Source: an uncultured Bacteroidales bacterium (lineage in GTDB: Bacteria; Bacteroidota; Bacteroidia; Bacteroidales; F082). From it: a stretch of DNA of 64,000 nucleotides. The position numbers and the translations under genes are program-made. Below are positions 15,738-24,810 of this stretch, one piece after another. Below the pieces are notes generated by a model. It made no database searches and was not told where the DNA came from. It saw only the letters and a list, made by a program, of their open reading frames with translations. The DNA is taken from assembly GCA_946184615.1 (NCBI GenBank), contig CAMHFN010000006.1:52353-116352 (forward strand), given 5' to 3'. The stretch's first letter is position 1; each line of letters opens with the position of its first letter.

Positions 15738-18202
15738 CAAAACTTATATTGCCAACTCAATGTAGGAATGATTGGGAAAATACACACTTGTTGGAGGGTT
15801 TTACGATTGACATAATCATCCAGGTAAGGATTGTATTCGTATTCAGACCACGGAACGACCACAAAGGGGTTGTTGTGGCACAGGGCATTGTAAACACTGA
15901 TGCTGAAGATCCGTTCACAATACTTTTTTTGTTTGTGGAAGTTGGCCACCAAATCGAGTCGCTGGTAACTGTTGTAGCGATAGTTGTTGCGGCTCTCGAT
16001 GTAACCTATGGAAGGATAGTCGTTGTAACCGACACCCAATCCGTTGTAATCCTGATACGACAGCGTGGCGCAGTTGCCGGTGCTATACACCCAAGTGGCG
16101 CCCACATCGATGCGATTGTTGAATTCGTACATCAACACGATGTTCAGGTCGTGACGGCGGTCGTATTTGGCGGGAAACACCTGACCGAAGTTCAGTTCTT
16201 GTCCTTCGCGGTCAAAGAGGCGATTGGTATGCGCCCAGGTGTAACCGATCCAACCCGTAAACTTGCCCACCTGCTTTTGGGCAAACAACTCGATGCCGTA
16301 GGCCCAGCCGTCACCCATCACCACCTTGTCGTCCCAGCCGGTCTGATCCAACGAGAAAAACGAGGCACCGTCCTTGTATTCCAGCACGTTGTTCATTTTC
16401 TTGTAATAGCCTTCTATCGAGAATTCAAAGCCGTTCCAATCGTAAAAAGCACCCAAGGCCATCTGGTGGGCATTCATGGGAACGATGTCGCCCGTAACAG
16501 GCACCCATAGGTCGGTGGGCAGACTGATGGCGTTGCTTGAAAGCAGGTGGATGTACTGACTCATATAAGCGTAACCTGCCTTGAGCGAGAAATTATCAGT
16601 AATCAAAGCCCTCATACTCACACGAGGCTGAAGGCTGTGATAGGTTTTCTTGTCGACACTGAAAGTGGAGTAATGCAATCCGGCGTTCAGCTTGAAGTAA
16701 TTGTTGATATCCCAGTTGTCTTCCACATAAAGGTCGGTCTCCAAGGCTCTTACCGTGGCATCGCTTGTCACGGTGTCGAACGAGAACCCGGTCTGGTTGT
16801 CTTCAACCTCCTTGATATGAAAGGCCGTGGTGGTAGGCCTATAGGTATGGTGCGTAAGGTTCAAGCCAAACTTCATGTCGTGACTGTCAAAAGGTTTGTA
16901 ATCGAAATCGGCCTTGGCACTATAGTCATAAATGCCCGAATGCAGGCCCAAGTCGACGCTCTCGGCATAACTGGAGGTTTGGTTTTGGTCCATAAAACTG
17001 CTCTCATTCCGGATTTCCGCCCCCATGGAATGCCGATATTGAGTATAGGCTCCGGTGACATTCATGAAGAGATTGGGTTGAATGACATGGTTCCAACGCA
17101 AGGCAGCCACACGATTTCCCCACTTCCAATCGAGGTTAAGACGCTCTGAACTGGAATTGGTTCCATAGTAGGAGCTTGCATAGTCGTAACCGAGCTTCAT
17201 CCGCGCATACACCTTGTCATCGCCTGAATAAATGCTGAGGAACAATCGGTCTTTGTCGGAAAACTTATGGTTGAGTTTCAGGTTGAGATCATAGAAATAG
17301 TAGCCACCCCAGCCTGTGTTTTTTTTGTTGTCGCTTTGCATTTTGACCATATAGTTGACCAAGGGTGCCGTGAACACATCGTAATAGGTACGCCGGAACG
17401 AGAGGTTGAACGAAGTCTTGCCTTTGATGATAGGCCCCTCCACATTGATTTTTGAGGCAATCAAGCCGATGCTGGCATTGCCATGGTACTCGTACATGTC
17501 ACCGTCTTTCATACGCACATCGACCACCGAGGATAATCGGCCACCAAAACGTGCTGGGAAGTTGCCCTTGTATAAGGTGACATTTTTGATGGCATCAGCG
17601 TTGAAGGCCGAGAAGAAGCCTGCGGCGTGATTCACATTGTAGAGCGGCACACCATCAAGGAGGATGAGGTTCTCGTCGGGTCCCCCACCACGGACATACA
17701 TGCCCGCAGAGCCTTCAGTGCCGGACTGCACACCTGGTAACAGCTGCAAAGCCTTGATGACATCGGTCTCACCAAACAAGGCGGGCACTTTTTTAAGCTG
17801 TATTACAGGTAGTTCGATGGTGCTCATCTGGGTGCCTTTCACATTGCTCTCCATGGCTCGAGCGGTCACCGTCACCTCGTTCAATTGATTCGACTGCGCC
17901 AAAAAGATGTTGATCACCGTATCGTTTTTCAAATCAAATCGAGCTTGATACGGATCATAACCCACGAACGAAACCCTGAAATCCACTGGTCCTTCAGGCA
18001 ATTTTAAGGTGTAATACCCGAAGTTATTGGTCACGGAACCCTTCATGGTTGCGGCGTCATACACCGAGGCTCCCAACAGGGTCTCCTGACTCTTGCCATC
18101 GGTGACATAGCCACTGATGGTGTGGCTCTTTGAGGAAGTTTGCGCTATCGCCATGGTGCTAAACAACGACAGCAGCCACAACAACAAAAAATATTTCTTC
18201 AT
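15737..18202 (-). CDS. TonB-dependent outer-membrane receptor with N-terminal carboxypeptidase-regulatory-like domain
   Basis: An 821-residue outer-membrane transporter. In order: signal peptide (MKKYFLLLWLLSLFSTMAIA), a CarboxypepD_reg-like beta-sandwich (~25-110, with TISGYVTDGKSQETLLGASV), a plug domain (ALQLLPGVQSGTEGSAGMYV, then RGGGPDENLILLDGVPLYNV), and a 22-strand-type beta-barrel ending in an aromatic C-terminal Phe (LSWQYKF). It imports a substrate using energy from the TonB complex. With the DUF4249 lipoprotein it forms the common SusC-like/DUF4249 pair; no SusD, glycosidase or sensor gene adjoins, so no substrate can be inferred. Promoter box at 18232-18239. Confidence 0.94.
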   Translation of the reverse strand: MKKYFLLLWLLSLFSTMAIAQTSSKSHTISGYVTDGKSQETLLGASVYDAATMKGSVTNNFGYYTLKLPEGPVDFRVSFVGYDPYQARFDLKNDTVINIFLAQSNQLNEVTVTARAMESNVKGTQMSTIELPVIQLKKVPALFGETDVIKALQLLPGVQSGTEGSAGMYVRGGGPDENLILLDGVPLYNVNHAAGFFSAFNADAIKNVTLYKGNFPARFGGRLSSVVDVRMKDGDMYEYHGNASIGLIASKINVEGPIIKGKTSFNLSFRRTYYDVFTAPLVNYMVKMQSDNKKNTGWGGYYFYDLNLKLNHKFSDKDRLFLSIYSGDDKVYARMKLGYDYASSYYGTNSSSERLNLDWKWGNRVAALRWNHVIQPNLFMNVTGAYTQYRHSMGAEIRNESSFMDQNQTSSYAESVDLGLHSGIYDYSAKADFDYKPFDSHDMKFGLNLTHHTYRPTTTAFHIKEVEDNQTGFSFDTVTSDATVRALETDLYVEDNWDINNYFKLNAGLHYSTFSVDKKTYHSLQPRVSMRALITDNFSLKAGYAYMSQYIHLLSSNAISLPTDLWVPVTGDIVPMNAHQMALGAFYDWNGFEFSIEGYYKKMNNVLEYKDGASFFSLDQTGWDDKVVMGDGWAYGIELFAQKQVGKFTGWIGYTWAHTNRLFDREGQELNFGQVFPAKYDRRHDLNIVLMYEFNNRIDVGATWVYSTGNCATLSYQDYNGLGVGYNDYPSIGYIESRNNYRYNSYQRLDLVANFHKQKKYCERIFSISVYNALCHNNPFVVVPWSEYEYNPYLDDYVNRKTLQQVCIFPIIPTLSWQYKF

Positions 18203-18231
18203 ATCAACTCGCTTTCGACAATTCTAAAGCG

Positions 18232-18239
18232 CAAAGATA
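18232..18239 (-). promoter_or_regulatory. TATCTTTG -7 box for the TonB receptor/DUF4249 operon
   Basis: CAAAGATA on the plus strand, 29 bases before ATG 18202, lying directly against the stop codon of the upstream gene. Confidence 0.55.
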
Positions 18240-19472
18240 CTAAAACAAATCCACCCTCTCAACATAACTCCTCAGTTTTCCCGTTGACGTGTGCTGCCTT
18301 CTCAAGATATACAGATGCCGGTTCCACAGCGCCACCTTGCTGTACATATCGACATCCAACTTTGCTTTCGGGAAGGTTTCCCCTGTATTGATGTCAATCT
18401 CGTGAAGCCAATAGCTGATAAAGGTGTAAAACTTGTTTTTGGCTGGGTCTTGCAAGATTTGTGGTTTCCAATCGCTTTTCAGGGGGTAGTTGATGGGGCA
18501 TGACTTGAGTTCGTTCAGGTTCTGGTCGTATTGGCGAATCTGGTTGTTGTCATGATCGAAATACACCAGTTTTTTGCGCATCAAGGCCAGATGTGCCGAG
18601 CTGTCGCGGAACCATGCGATCCTCGTAAATCGTTCCCAGTCTTCGTGCGAAGGGCCGTATTTTGGCCGGTTTGCAGCGTCAAAATTCATTTCATCGATAA
18701 ACTCCTTGAATTCCTCCGAGCCGTCATCAACGAACAAAGGCTGTTTTTGTTGGGTTGCCACATCGATCCTATAAAACATCGTCGAAAAGCCATTCATAAC
18801 GGTTCTCCTCAGATAAAGGTGTTGATCGGTAAGAAACAAGCAGTCGCCCATCACTGCATTGTAATGGTTGCGCTCTGTGGCAAGATAAGGTTTGGTTTTA
18901 TCTTGCAAATCAATTTGATAGACGCTGTCGGAGCCCATCAGCTGACAGTTACCCATGCAATCTTTCAGCAGTCTTACGGGCTTGATGTGTTTGGAAAGGA
19001 ATAGGGTGTCAAACACTCTTAAATCCACATCTGCCAAAAGCATCCGGTATTTGTTGCCATTGCCCTGAAGCATGCAGATGATGCCGTCATACACCTCAAA
19101 ATCCATGATGATATTCCTGTCTCCCTCGAAATGAGGACGTTCTGCCAAGATGCTGACTTCATTCAAGGCGTATGCGTGTTTCCGCATCCTAAAACTGATG
19201 TTGATGGAATCCCGTTCCAGCTGTTTCGGCGTGATGCCCACCACAGTATCTTGATAGCCGATGCAGGAGTAATGCAGGTTGATGCGTTTGTTGCTGTCGG
19301 ATAGCACTAACGCATATTGTCCCTGGTCGTTGGAAACCGTTCCATGCTGGGTGTCCAGCACGCTGATATTCACATTATCCACGCCAAGGTTACCGTACAC
19401 CACGGTTTTTGTCTGGGCGGTCAAAGCCATGCTGAAGATGCCGCAGAGCAATAGTAGGAAGAGCTTTTTCAT
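18240..19472 (-). CDS. Exported protein: CarboxypepD_reg-like domain plus beta-propeller-like region
   Basis: 410 residues with signal peptide (MKKLFLLLLCGIFSMALTAQ). Residues ~20-105 form a CarboxypepD_reg-like beta-sandwich (VVYGNLGVDNVNISVLDTQ, then HYSCIGYQDTVVGI and LERDSINISFRM). The rest consists of beta-rich repeats such as KLVYFDHDNNQIRQYDQNLN and HEIDINTGETFPKAKL, consistent with a six-bladed propeller. It is the last gene of a four-gene operon (23372 to 18240) with 7-14 base spacings. Its N-terminal domain is very close to that of the protein at 20771-22129, while the remainder differs strongly. Function unknown; surface or periplasmic location inferred from the signal peptide. Confidence 0.82.
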   Translation of the reverse strand: MKKLFLLLLCGIFSMALTAQTKTVVYGNLGVDNVNISVLDTQHGTVSNDQGQYALVLSDSNKRINLHYSCIGYQDTVVGITPKQLERDSINISFRMRKHAYALNEVSILAERPHFEGDRNIIMDFEVYDGIICMLQGNGNKYRMLLADVDLRVFDTLFLSKHIKPVRLLKDCMGNCQLMGSDSVYQIDLQDKTKPYLATERNHYNAVMGDCLFLTDQHLYLRRTVMNGFSTMFYRIDVATQQKQPLFVDDGSEEFKEFIDEMNFDAANRPKYGPSHEDWERFTRIAWFRDSSAHLALMRKKLVYFDHDNNQIRQYDQNLNELKSCPINYPLKSDWKPQILQDPAKNKFYTFISYWLHEIDINTGETFPKAKLDVDMYSKVALWNRHLYILRRQHTSTGKLRSYVERVDLF

Positions 19473-19484
19473 GGAAAATGGTGT

Positions 19485-20756
19485 TTATTCTTCAATATTC
19501 ACTTGATACAAAGCTTGTCGATGGTTGTTCCCGGTAGGATACAGGAAATACAGCACTCTGTTGTGCACCCTTAGCATCTCCGCAAAGGGATAGCCACTAA
19601 GGTCAAAAACGGGAGTGGCCGTACCTGTCGGCAGATCGATGCGCATCAGGGTGCACAGGCCGTCATCAACGAAAAACGAATAGAACTCTTTTCTCGCCCG
19701 ATCCACCATCATGGACTTCTTCCAGCGTTTATCAACTACGGTTTCTCCCGTCCATTTTTTGCGCTGGTGAAAAACAAGTGGGTAACGTTCCAACTCGTTG
19801 CCGACTTCATCGTAAATGACCGATTCGGCATCCGTATAGGCAAAGAGATAGAATTTGTTGTCGAGACTATAAATTGGATTATAGATATATAGCAGCTGTG
19901 GGAAGAAATGGGTGGTAAAGAAATAATAATCGTTGTTACCTGCTCTACGCAAATCGTCACGCGCGTCCTCGTCCACAATATGTTCTAGCAGATACGACGT
20001 GTCGGCAGTCGGAGTGACGCAATAATAGTACTGTTCCAATCCGTAAAAGGCATATCTTCCCTTGATGACCATCTTGTTGGAGGCGGTCACGATTGTACCA
20101 TAGGTCTTGTAAAAAGTCTCCAGGGAGAGCGGAGCATACAAAAACATGTCCACCTTGCGTCCGTCGGTAGTTTCAGTAAAACCCACCTGACAAGCGTATT
20201 CGTTACTGACAACATGGACAAATCCATAAAAATCCCTATAAAGGTTTTGAAACGAGGAAGAGATGATTAATTCATGGAGCGTGTCCATCTCGAACGAGAG
20301 ATGCAGTAATGCTGTGTTGCGCATACGGTAAGCGATGAGATAGATGCCGTCGTCAGCAATCACATAGTCGAGCACGCTCCGCACTGGGTTATCGAAAGCG
20401 ATATGAGGTGCGTTACCCACAATATCCACTTCCATAAGCTCATGGTTTTTTGTTTTCATCTCGATTTTGAGTTCTTGCCCAATCAAGTCTTTTTCCTTGA
20501 TCGTGTAAGTCATCGGCTCATAAACGATATGGGCAAAGCGGATCTTCTGTCCCTCCTTGGGTCGCGATAAGGCAAAATGGCCATTCTCATCCGTTATAGA
20601 AACCAGCAGTGAGTCATTCACATAAACACCTACGTTTTCGATGGCACGGCCTTTTTCGTTGACACAAACGCCTTGGAGGTAGAGCTGGTCTTGAGCCATC
20701 ATCGACAGCGTCAACAACAGAAAGACCAAAAGAAAGAATAATCGAAGGCTTTTCAT
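19485..20756 (-). CDS. Exported paralogue: CarboxypepD_reg-like domain plus beta-propeller-like region
   Basis: 423 residues. Signal peptide MKSLRLFFLLVFLLLTLSMMAQ; then a CarboxypepD_reg-like domain (LQGVCVNEKGRAIENVGVYV, ITDENGHFALSRP, IRFAHIVYEP), and from ~115 a beta-rich region with blade-like stretches (VRSVLDYVIADDGIYLIAYR, IYSLDNKFYLFAYTDAESVI, HNRVLYFLYPTGNNHR). It resembles its two operon neighbours in layout but is the most divergent of the three. It starts 14 bases after the upstream paralogue and stops 12 bases before the downstream one. I see no catalytic motif. Role unknown; binding or signalling at the cell envelope is only a guess. Confidence 0.8.
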   Translation of the reverse strand: MKSLRLFFLLVFLLLTLSMMAQDQLYLQGVCVNEKGRAIENVGVYVNDSLLVSITDENGHFALSRPKEGQKIRFAHIVYEPMTYTIKEKDLIGQELKIEMKTKNHELMEVDIVGNAPHIAFDNPVRSVLDYVIADDGIYLIAYRMRNTALLHLSFEMDTLHELIISSSFQNLYRDFYGFVHVVSNEYACQVGFTETTDGRKVDMFLYAPLSLETFYKTYGTIVTASNKMVIKGRYAFYGLEQYYYCVTPTADTSYLLEHIVDEDARDDLRRAGNNDYYFFTTHFFPQLLYIYNPIYSLDNKFYLFAYTDAESVIYDEVGNELERYPLVFHQRKKWTGETVVDKRWKKSMMVDRARKEFYSFFVDDGLCTLMRIDLPTGTATPVFDLSGYPFAEMLRVHNRVLYFLYPTGNNHRQALYQVNIEE

Positions 20757-20770
20757 AGAAGAAAAAAAAT

Positions 20771-22129
20771 TTATTTCACTTTTACCCGACTGATCGTCCC
20801 TTGATTCCGATAGCTATCATAAAACACGCTGTAGGCGTAGCCATCATGCACTTTGAAAACTCTCGGATAAGCCACTTTGCTTGCTTTCTGACCCATGCCT
20901 ACATTATTTTCAGAAGTATTGTATAGACCCAAATAATTGACTCCATCATGGATAAACAGACCATAAGCTTCCCCTGTGGCTTCATCTTTCAAGAACACAT
21001 TCTTAAAATATTTTTCCCCCGAAGTAATTTTTAAAGGCCTTCTTGAAACCATCTCAAAATCTTTGTTAATTTCCACAATCTGGTGATTATCCACATCAAC
21101 GAACTGAAGGAAATCTTTAAAAATGAGCGGAATGATACAATATTCCTTTTTTGCAGCAATGGTACAATACCATTGGATTTTGAATAACAGACTCGAATTT
21201 TCTCCTAAACTGAGCATGTACCCATCCCAAATCCCCTCATTGATAAGGTCGATGCCACCGTTTTCCGCCACCACTTGATGGTATTCCGTCTGGATGGACA
21301 TCCATTGCGACTGGCACCCAACATAGCCAATCGTATCCAAAAAACCACATAACCGGTGGAGTTCTTTTTTAGGGTCGTTTTTTAGGATATACCCGAAATC
21401 TTGGCTTTTACCATGATTGTATTTAAGCCAATATAAACCCTTGTCGTGAACTTCTGTTTTGATGATATAAGCTCCGTTGAACTCGCATACAATCCGGAGC
21501 AGTTTCTCACGGTAGAGTTCCCTTGAAAACACTGAAACCGACAATAGGCTATCTTGTTCATTCAAATAAACTTGAAGACAGCTGTCCTGTCCGACAAGGA
21601 TGACGTCATTGAAACAATCCATATAGAGTTTTTCATAGAGCTTGTCATAATCTGCATGAGCCTTTTCGACACCTTCCAAATCCAAAACAACGACCGAAGA
21701 CGCCTTGGGTTTATTCTCCAAAAGATAGATGTTGCCATCGAGAAAAGCCATGTCGATGATATTTCGACCACGTTTCGACCGGTAAAAATCGCGGCTTGCC
21801 GTCACACCTACTTCTTGTAGATTGTAGTTTTGTTTCTGCATCTTGAAGCTGATGTCGATGGAATCCCGCTCCAACTGCCTCGGCATAAGACTCACGATGG
21901 TGTCTTGATAGCCGATGCAAGAATAATACAGGTTGACCTGTTTTGAGCGGTCATAAATTGGAAGTTCATAATAGCCTTTGGCATTGGTGCTAGTGCCATA
22001 CTGGGTATTGAGGACGCTGATGTTGACATTTTCAACCCCAAGATTGCCGTAAACCATCGTTTTCGTTTGCGAAACGAGCGGGACGGCGGTCCATAGCAAA
22101 AACAAAGCAAATAAGATTATCTTTTTCAT
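20771..22129 (-). CDS. Exported paralogue: CarboxypepD_reg-like domain plus beta-propeller-like region
   Basis: 452 residues. Start at 22129 gives a signal peptide (MKKIILFALFLLWTAVPLVS); a longer frame to 22267 would overlap the upstream gene's end and is rejected. Residues ~20-110 carry the same CarboxypepD_reg-like domain as the 18240 gene (VYGNLGVENVNISVLNTQYG, YYSCIGYQDTIVSL). From DFYRSKRGRNIIDMAFLDG to the end (YPRVFKVHDGYAYSVFYD) it matches the separate protein at 24807-25880. It thus shares its front with one paralogue and its back with another. It starts 7 bases after the ChaN/Ere-like gene. Function unknown. Confidence 0.83.
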   Translation of the reverse strand: MKKIILFALFLLWTAVPLVSQTKTMVYGNLGVENVNISVLNTQYGTSTNAKGYYELPIYDRSKQVNLYYSCIGYQDTIVSLMPRQLERDSIDISFKMQKQNYNLQEVGVTASRDFYRSKRGRNIIDMAFLDGNIYLLENKPKASSVVVLDLEGVEKAHADYDKLYEKLYMDCFNDVILVGQDSCLQVYLNEQDSLLSVSVFSRELYREKLLRIVCEFNGAYIIKTEVHDKGLYWLKYNHGKSQDFGYILKNDPKKELHRLCGFLDTIGYVGCQSQWMSIQTEYHQVVAENGGIDLINEGIWDGYMLSLGENSSLLFKIQWYCTIAAKKEYCIIPLIFKDFLQFVDVDNHQIVEINKDFEMVSRRPLKITSGEKYFKNVFLKDEATGEAYGLFIHDGVNYLGLYNTSENNVGMGQKASKVAYPRVFKVHDGYAYSVFYDSYRNQGTISRVKVK

Positions 22130-22136
22130 AGCATCT

Positions 22137-23372
22137 TCATTTGATGGTGATTGTAGCATACTTGTATTCCTTCCCGTCGTCGAAGCGAAGTAGGTACTCG
22201 CCTTTATAAAGCGCCAGCTTGAACTCGCGTTCATCCTTGCCATACATATATTGATCGATAGGGACACATGCTTCGCCTTCTGATTTCAGAAATGCGCTTA
22301 CACAGCCTTCGGGGAAGCCGTTTTTGTTAATGAATCGGCGGTTGATGGTGTAAAGCACCTTGCCGTTGTAAAGTTTCCAGTCGGGGATGTTGTCTTCAAT
22401 AAAGCGAGTACGCGGAAGACAGCAGGTGGCATCCATGCCTGAATTGTTTGGATAAATACGTTTCACGGTATCGTAACAGATAATCGGCTCACGGACGGGC
22501 AGGGCATCAATGCGGTCAAAAAATGCGGTACGTAACGAGTCCATACTTTCGTATTGTTCAGAGAAAGTCATGACGCTGCAATCCATCGTAAACGGGTCAA
22601 CGCCTGCCTTTTCTTTGAAAAAACCACCCATCATCGACCACCCTTTGCGGTCGGTGATATGCCCCATACCTCCTAAAAGCAAAAACTTAGCTTCGGGATC
22701 TTTGTCTAGAATATTCTTGATTAGGTTATCTGCCTCATTCCTCTCGCGGTCAACGCCCCAACCATCGGCTTCGTAGGGCACCAGTGTATAGCCCATGTTG
22801 AGCGCCGTCCTTAATAGGTCGCCGAAAACAGGTTCGTCGCAATAGAAGCCCGTCTCACCAAGTAGCACGGTGCGCCGCTCGTTCACCAAGGAGTCCTTCG
22901 CAAATAAGGTTTCAGCGGCAAAGTAACGGTATCCGTTTTGGTAACATTTTTCCAACCAACTGATGACAAAAGCCCTGCTATGGGGATTAAAATGCATCTC
23001 GTTAAGCATGATGACACGATTGTTTTCGATAATGCTGTCCATTACTTCCGACAAAGGTATAGCCATCACATTTTCATAGGTCTTGGCCAAACGCGTCTTG
23101 TCTGAAAACAATTTGCCTTTTTCAGCCTTTTGCATGGCTTCTTTGTAATGCCCTACCCGTGAATACAGAATACTCAACAGGTCATGATAGGGGCACTCAA
23201 ATTGTGACCCGACATAAAGGCTGTCCATATTGATGAGTTTCTTCAACGAACGATAGTTGTATCCATCTTCTTTGGCCACCATATAAGGGTGTTTCAGGTC
23301 ATTGTTTTGGGCCATTGCCTTCAGGAGAAAAAGAAAGAATGCCAGCAGCAAGTAAAATCGAATGTTTTTCAT
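22137..23372 (-). CDS. Exported TIKI/Ere/ChaN-like superfamily protein
   Basis: 411 residues with signal peptide (MKNIRFYLLLAFFLFLLKAMAQ). The central part has NNRVIMLNEMHFNPHSRAFV, FAAETLF, LVPYEADGWGVDRERN and FLLLGGMGHITDRKGW. The E-x-H plus a later G-H pattern is characteristic of the EreA/ChaN/TraB-TIKI fold, which includes esterases, haem-binding proteins and proteases. The N-terminal part may be a TPR-like helical pair; the C terminus (YKGEYLLRFDDGKEYKYATI) looks like an added beta domain. It heads the four-gene operon containing three propeller-like paralogues, with a -7 box at 23402-23409. Superfamily assignment is moderate and enzymatic activity unproven. Confidence 0.78.
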   Translation of the reverse strand: MKNIRFYLLLAFFLFLLKAMAQNNDLKHPYMVAKEDGYNYRSLKKLINMDSLYVGSQFECPYHDLLSILYSRVGHYKEAMQKAEKGKLFSDKTRLAKTYENVMAIPLSEVMDSIIENNRVIMLNEMHFNPHSRAFVISWLEKCYQNGYRYFAAETLFAKDSLVNERRTVLLGETGFYCDEPVFGDLLRTALNMGYTLVPYEADGWGVDRERNEADNLIKNILDKDPEAKFLLLGGMGHITDRKGWSMMGGFFKEKAGVDPFTMDCSVMTFSEQYESMDSLRTAFFDRIDALPVREPIICYDTVKRIYPNNSGMDATCCLPRTRFIEDNIPDWKLYNGKVLYTINRRFINKNGFPEGCVSAFLKSEGEACVPIDQYMYGKDEREFKLALYKGEYLLRFDDGKEYKYATITIK

Positions 23373-23401
23373 AGCGATGTGGTATTAGGATTTCATCACT
23401 A

Positions 23402-23409
23402 CAAAATTA
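23402..23409 (-). promoter_or_regulatory. TAATTTTG -7 box for the four-gene propeller operon
   Basis: CAAAATTA on the plus strand, 29 bases before ATG 23372. Confidence 0.5.
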
Positions 23410-23530
23410 AGTTACGATTTTTTTGTTTTTTACGGTCTATTGGGGTGATATAGATTTTTCTTGATGAAAACCAATTGCATCTAAGTGAAAATCAGGATAA
23501 TATCTGTTATCTCTGTATAGAATAATATAA

Positions 23531-23570
23531 AATGTATCCAAAATTTCAACAGCAAAACTATTGATATTTT
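23531..23570 (+). promoter_or_regulatory. 40-base upstream element, copy 1
   Basis: Begins AATGTATCCAAAAT. It matches 34 of 40 positions, without gaps, with 26014-26053. It contains the ATTG (23560-23563) that serves as the -33 element of the DUF5618 promoter. Both copies precede a plus-strand gene. Confidence 0.65.
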
Positions 23571-23590
23571 TAAAAATGATCGTATCTTTG
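23560..23590 (+). promoter_or_regulatory. Promoter of the DUF5618 gene (ATTG-N19-TATCTTTG)
   Basis: -33-like ATTG at 23560-23563, 19-base spacing, full -7 match TATCTTTG at 23583-23590, ATG at 23616. One of the best Bacteroidota promoter matches in the window. Confidence 0.65.
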
Positions 23591-23615
23591 TAGCATTAAT
23601 AAAAGAAACATTTCT

Positions 23616-24005
23616 ATGAAAAAAGATTTGATAAAAGAGGCAAGACGTTATGTTGACAATGCAGAGAAGACACTTTCGGAAAACGGACGTTACAATCCTG
23701 AACTGAAACTGTATGAGGATGAAAAATACGTACGGGCGGCGGGACATTACCTGTGGCATGCTGTGCTGATGGCCTTGGATGCGGTATTCCATGTGAGGGC
23801 CGACCGACGCACCCGTGTGGCCGTTGACGACTATTACGAAGCGGTAAGAAAAAGGGACCGCAAGTTACTTGCTTTGGTAAACAGTAGTTATAACACAATG
23901 CACCTATCAATGGACCATGATGGTAACCCGAGCAAAAACGTATGTAGCGAAGGAATACGTCTCGCCAACGATATCATTGACCGTTGCGCTAAGATGTTGG
24001 CATAG
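23616..24005 (+). CDS. DUF5618 family helical protein
   Basis: 129 residues, all-helical, cytosolic. Typical DUF5618 features: MKKDLIKEARRYVDNAEKTL, then YVRAAGHYLWHAVLMALDAV, DDYYEAVRKRDRKLL and the final YNTMHLSMDHDG. The layout resembles HEPN/nucleotidyltransferase-associated helical bundles, but no RNxxxH motif is present. The function of this Bacteroidota family is not known to me. Its 3' end overlaps the convergent TPR-HTH gene by 17 bases (23989-24005), so the two transcripts are antisense there. Confidence 0.85.
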   Translation: MKKDLIKEARRYVDNAEKTLSENGRYNPELKLYEDEKYVRAAGHYLWHAVLMALDAVFHVRADRRTRVAVDDYYEAVRKRDRKLLALVNSSYNTMHLSMDHDGNPSKNVCSEGIRLANDIIDRCAKMLA

Positions 24006-24810
24006 CATTCAAAACGGCTGAAACAGGGTCTTTCCCAACCTTTTTTAGCAAGTTGGAGCGATATTTCATCACGGTGTTTTGGCTCAACTCCAAGATTTCG
24101 GCTTCTTCTTTGATTCGGAATTCGAGGAAGTTAAGGATCAGTAGATCATATTCCTGCTCACTCAAGTCGGGATAGGTGGTTTTCAACCGCTCGTAGGCTT
24201 TGGGATAAGTGGCATTGAAGGCTTCAAGGATGCGCTTGCGCTGGCTGCCTCGCGAAAGGACTTCCCTAGCCTGCCGTTGGAGATTCTCGAAAGTCTGCCG
24301 TTCAATAGCGGATTGCGCCTCGTTAAGTTGGCGGCCGAAAGATTCACGTTCCCGTTGTTGTTCTTCAACCAAGGTGGCTTCGGTCCGTTTGTGCCGTTTA
24401 TGGGTGATGAAGATGATCCATCCCATAACCAAAAGCACCAGCATGGCGGTAAGAGTAATCATGAGGATTCGTCGGTGTGATTTTTGCCGTTCCTGATTAA
24501 GGGAGACGTCATAATTTTCCGCCAAAAACAAGGCATATTCGTTGATTTTCAAGGTGTCGCCTTGGGCCAAAGCAATGTCGAGCAGGAATTTTGCGGCAGT
24601 TGTCTTTTCGTCGGTATCGGTTGAAAACACTTGTTCCAGATAGACTTTGGCGGAATCCTGTTGTCCTTCAAAATAAAACTCCGTGCCCTTGTTTAACCAT
24701 TGTTCTTCCTTAGGAGTGGATTTGGCCACAGCGTTCAAAGCCATCATACAAACGATGACCATGATGAAAAGCCGTATAGAACTCAACCGTTGACGCATTG
24801 CCCAAATCAT
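23989..24810 (-). CDS. Membrane-anchored TPR regulator with C-terminal LuxR-like HTH
   Basis: 273 residues: N-terminal signal/anchor (LFIMVIVCMMALNAVA), a short TPR-like periplasmic part (WLNKGTEFYFEGQQDSAKVY), a transmembrane helix (ILMITLTAMLVLLVMGWIIF), a charged coiled coil, and a C-terminal winged or LuxR-like HTH (YPDLSEQEYDLLILNFLEFR, then AEILELSQNTVMKYRSNLLK). This architecture is common in Bacteroidota: the sensor part faces the periplasm and the HTH the cytosol. ATG 24810 overlaps the TGA of the upstream propeller gene (ATGA), so the two are translationally coupled and the exported protein may be its signal partner. A second, larger relative is at 30239-31705. Confidence 0.85.
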   Translation of the reverse strand: MIWAMRQRLSSIRLFIMVIVCMMALNAVAKSTPKEEQWLNKGTEFYFEGQQDSAKVYLEQVFSTDTDEKTTAAKFLLDIALAQGDTLKINEYALFLAENYDVSLNQERQKSHRRILMITLTAMLVLLVMGWIIFITHKRHKRTEATLVEEQQRERESFGRQLNEAQSAIERQTFENLQRQAREVLSRGSQRKRILEAFNATYPKAYERLKTTYPDLSEQEYDLLILNFLEFRIKEEAEILELSQNTVMKYRSNLLKKVGKDPVSAVLNAMPTS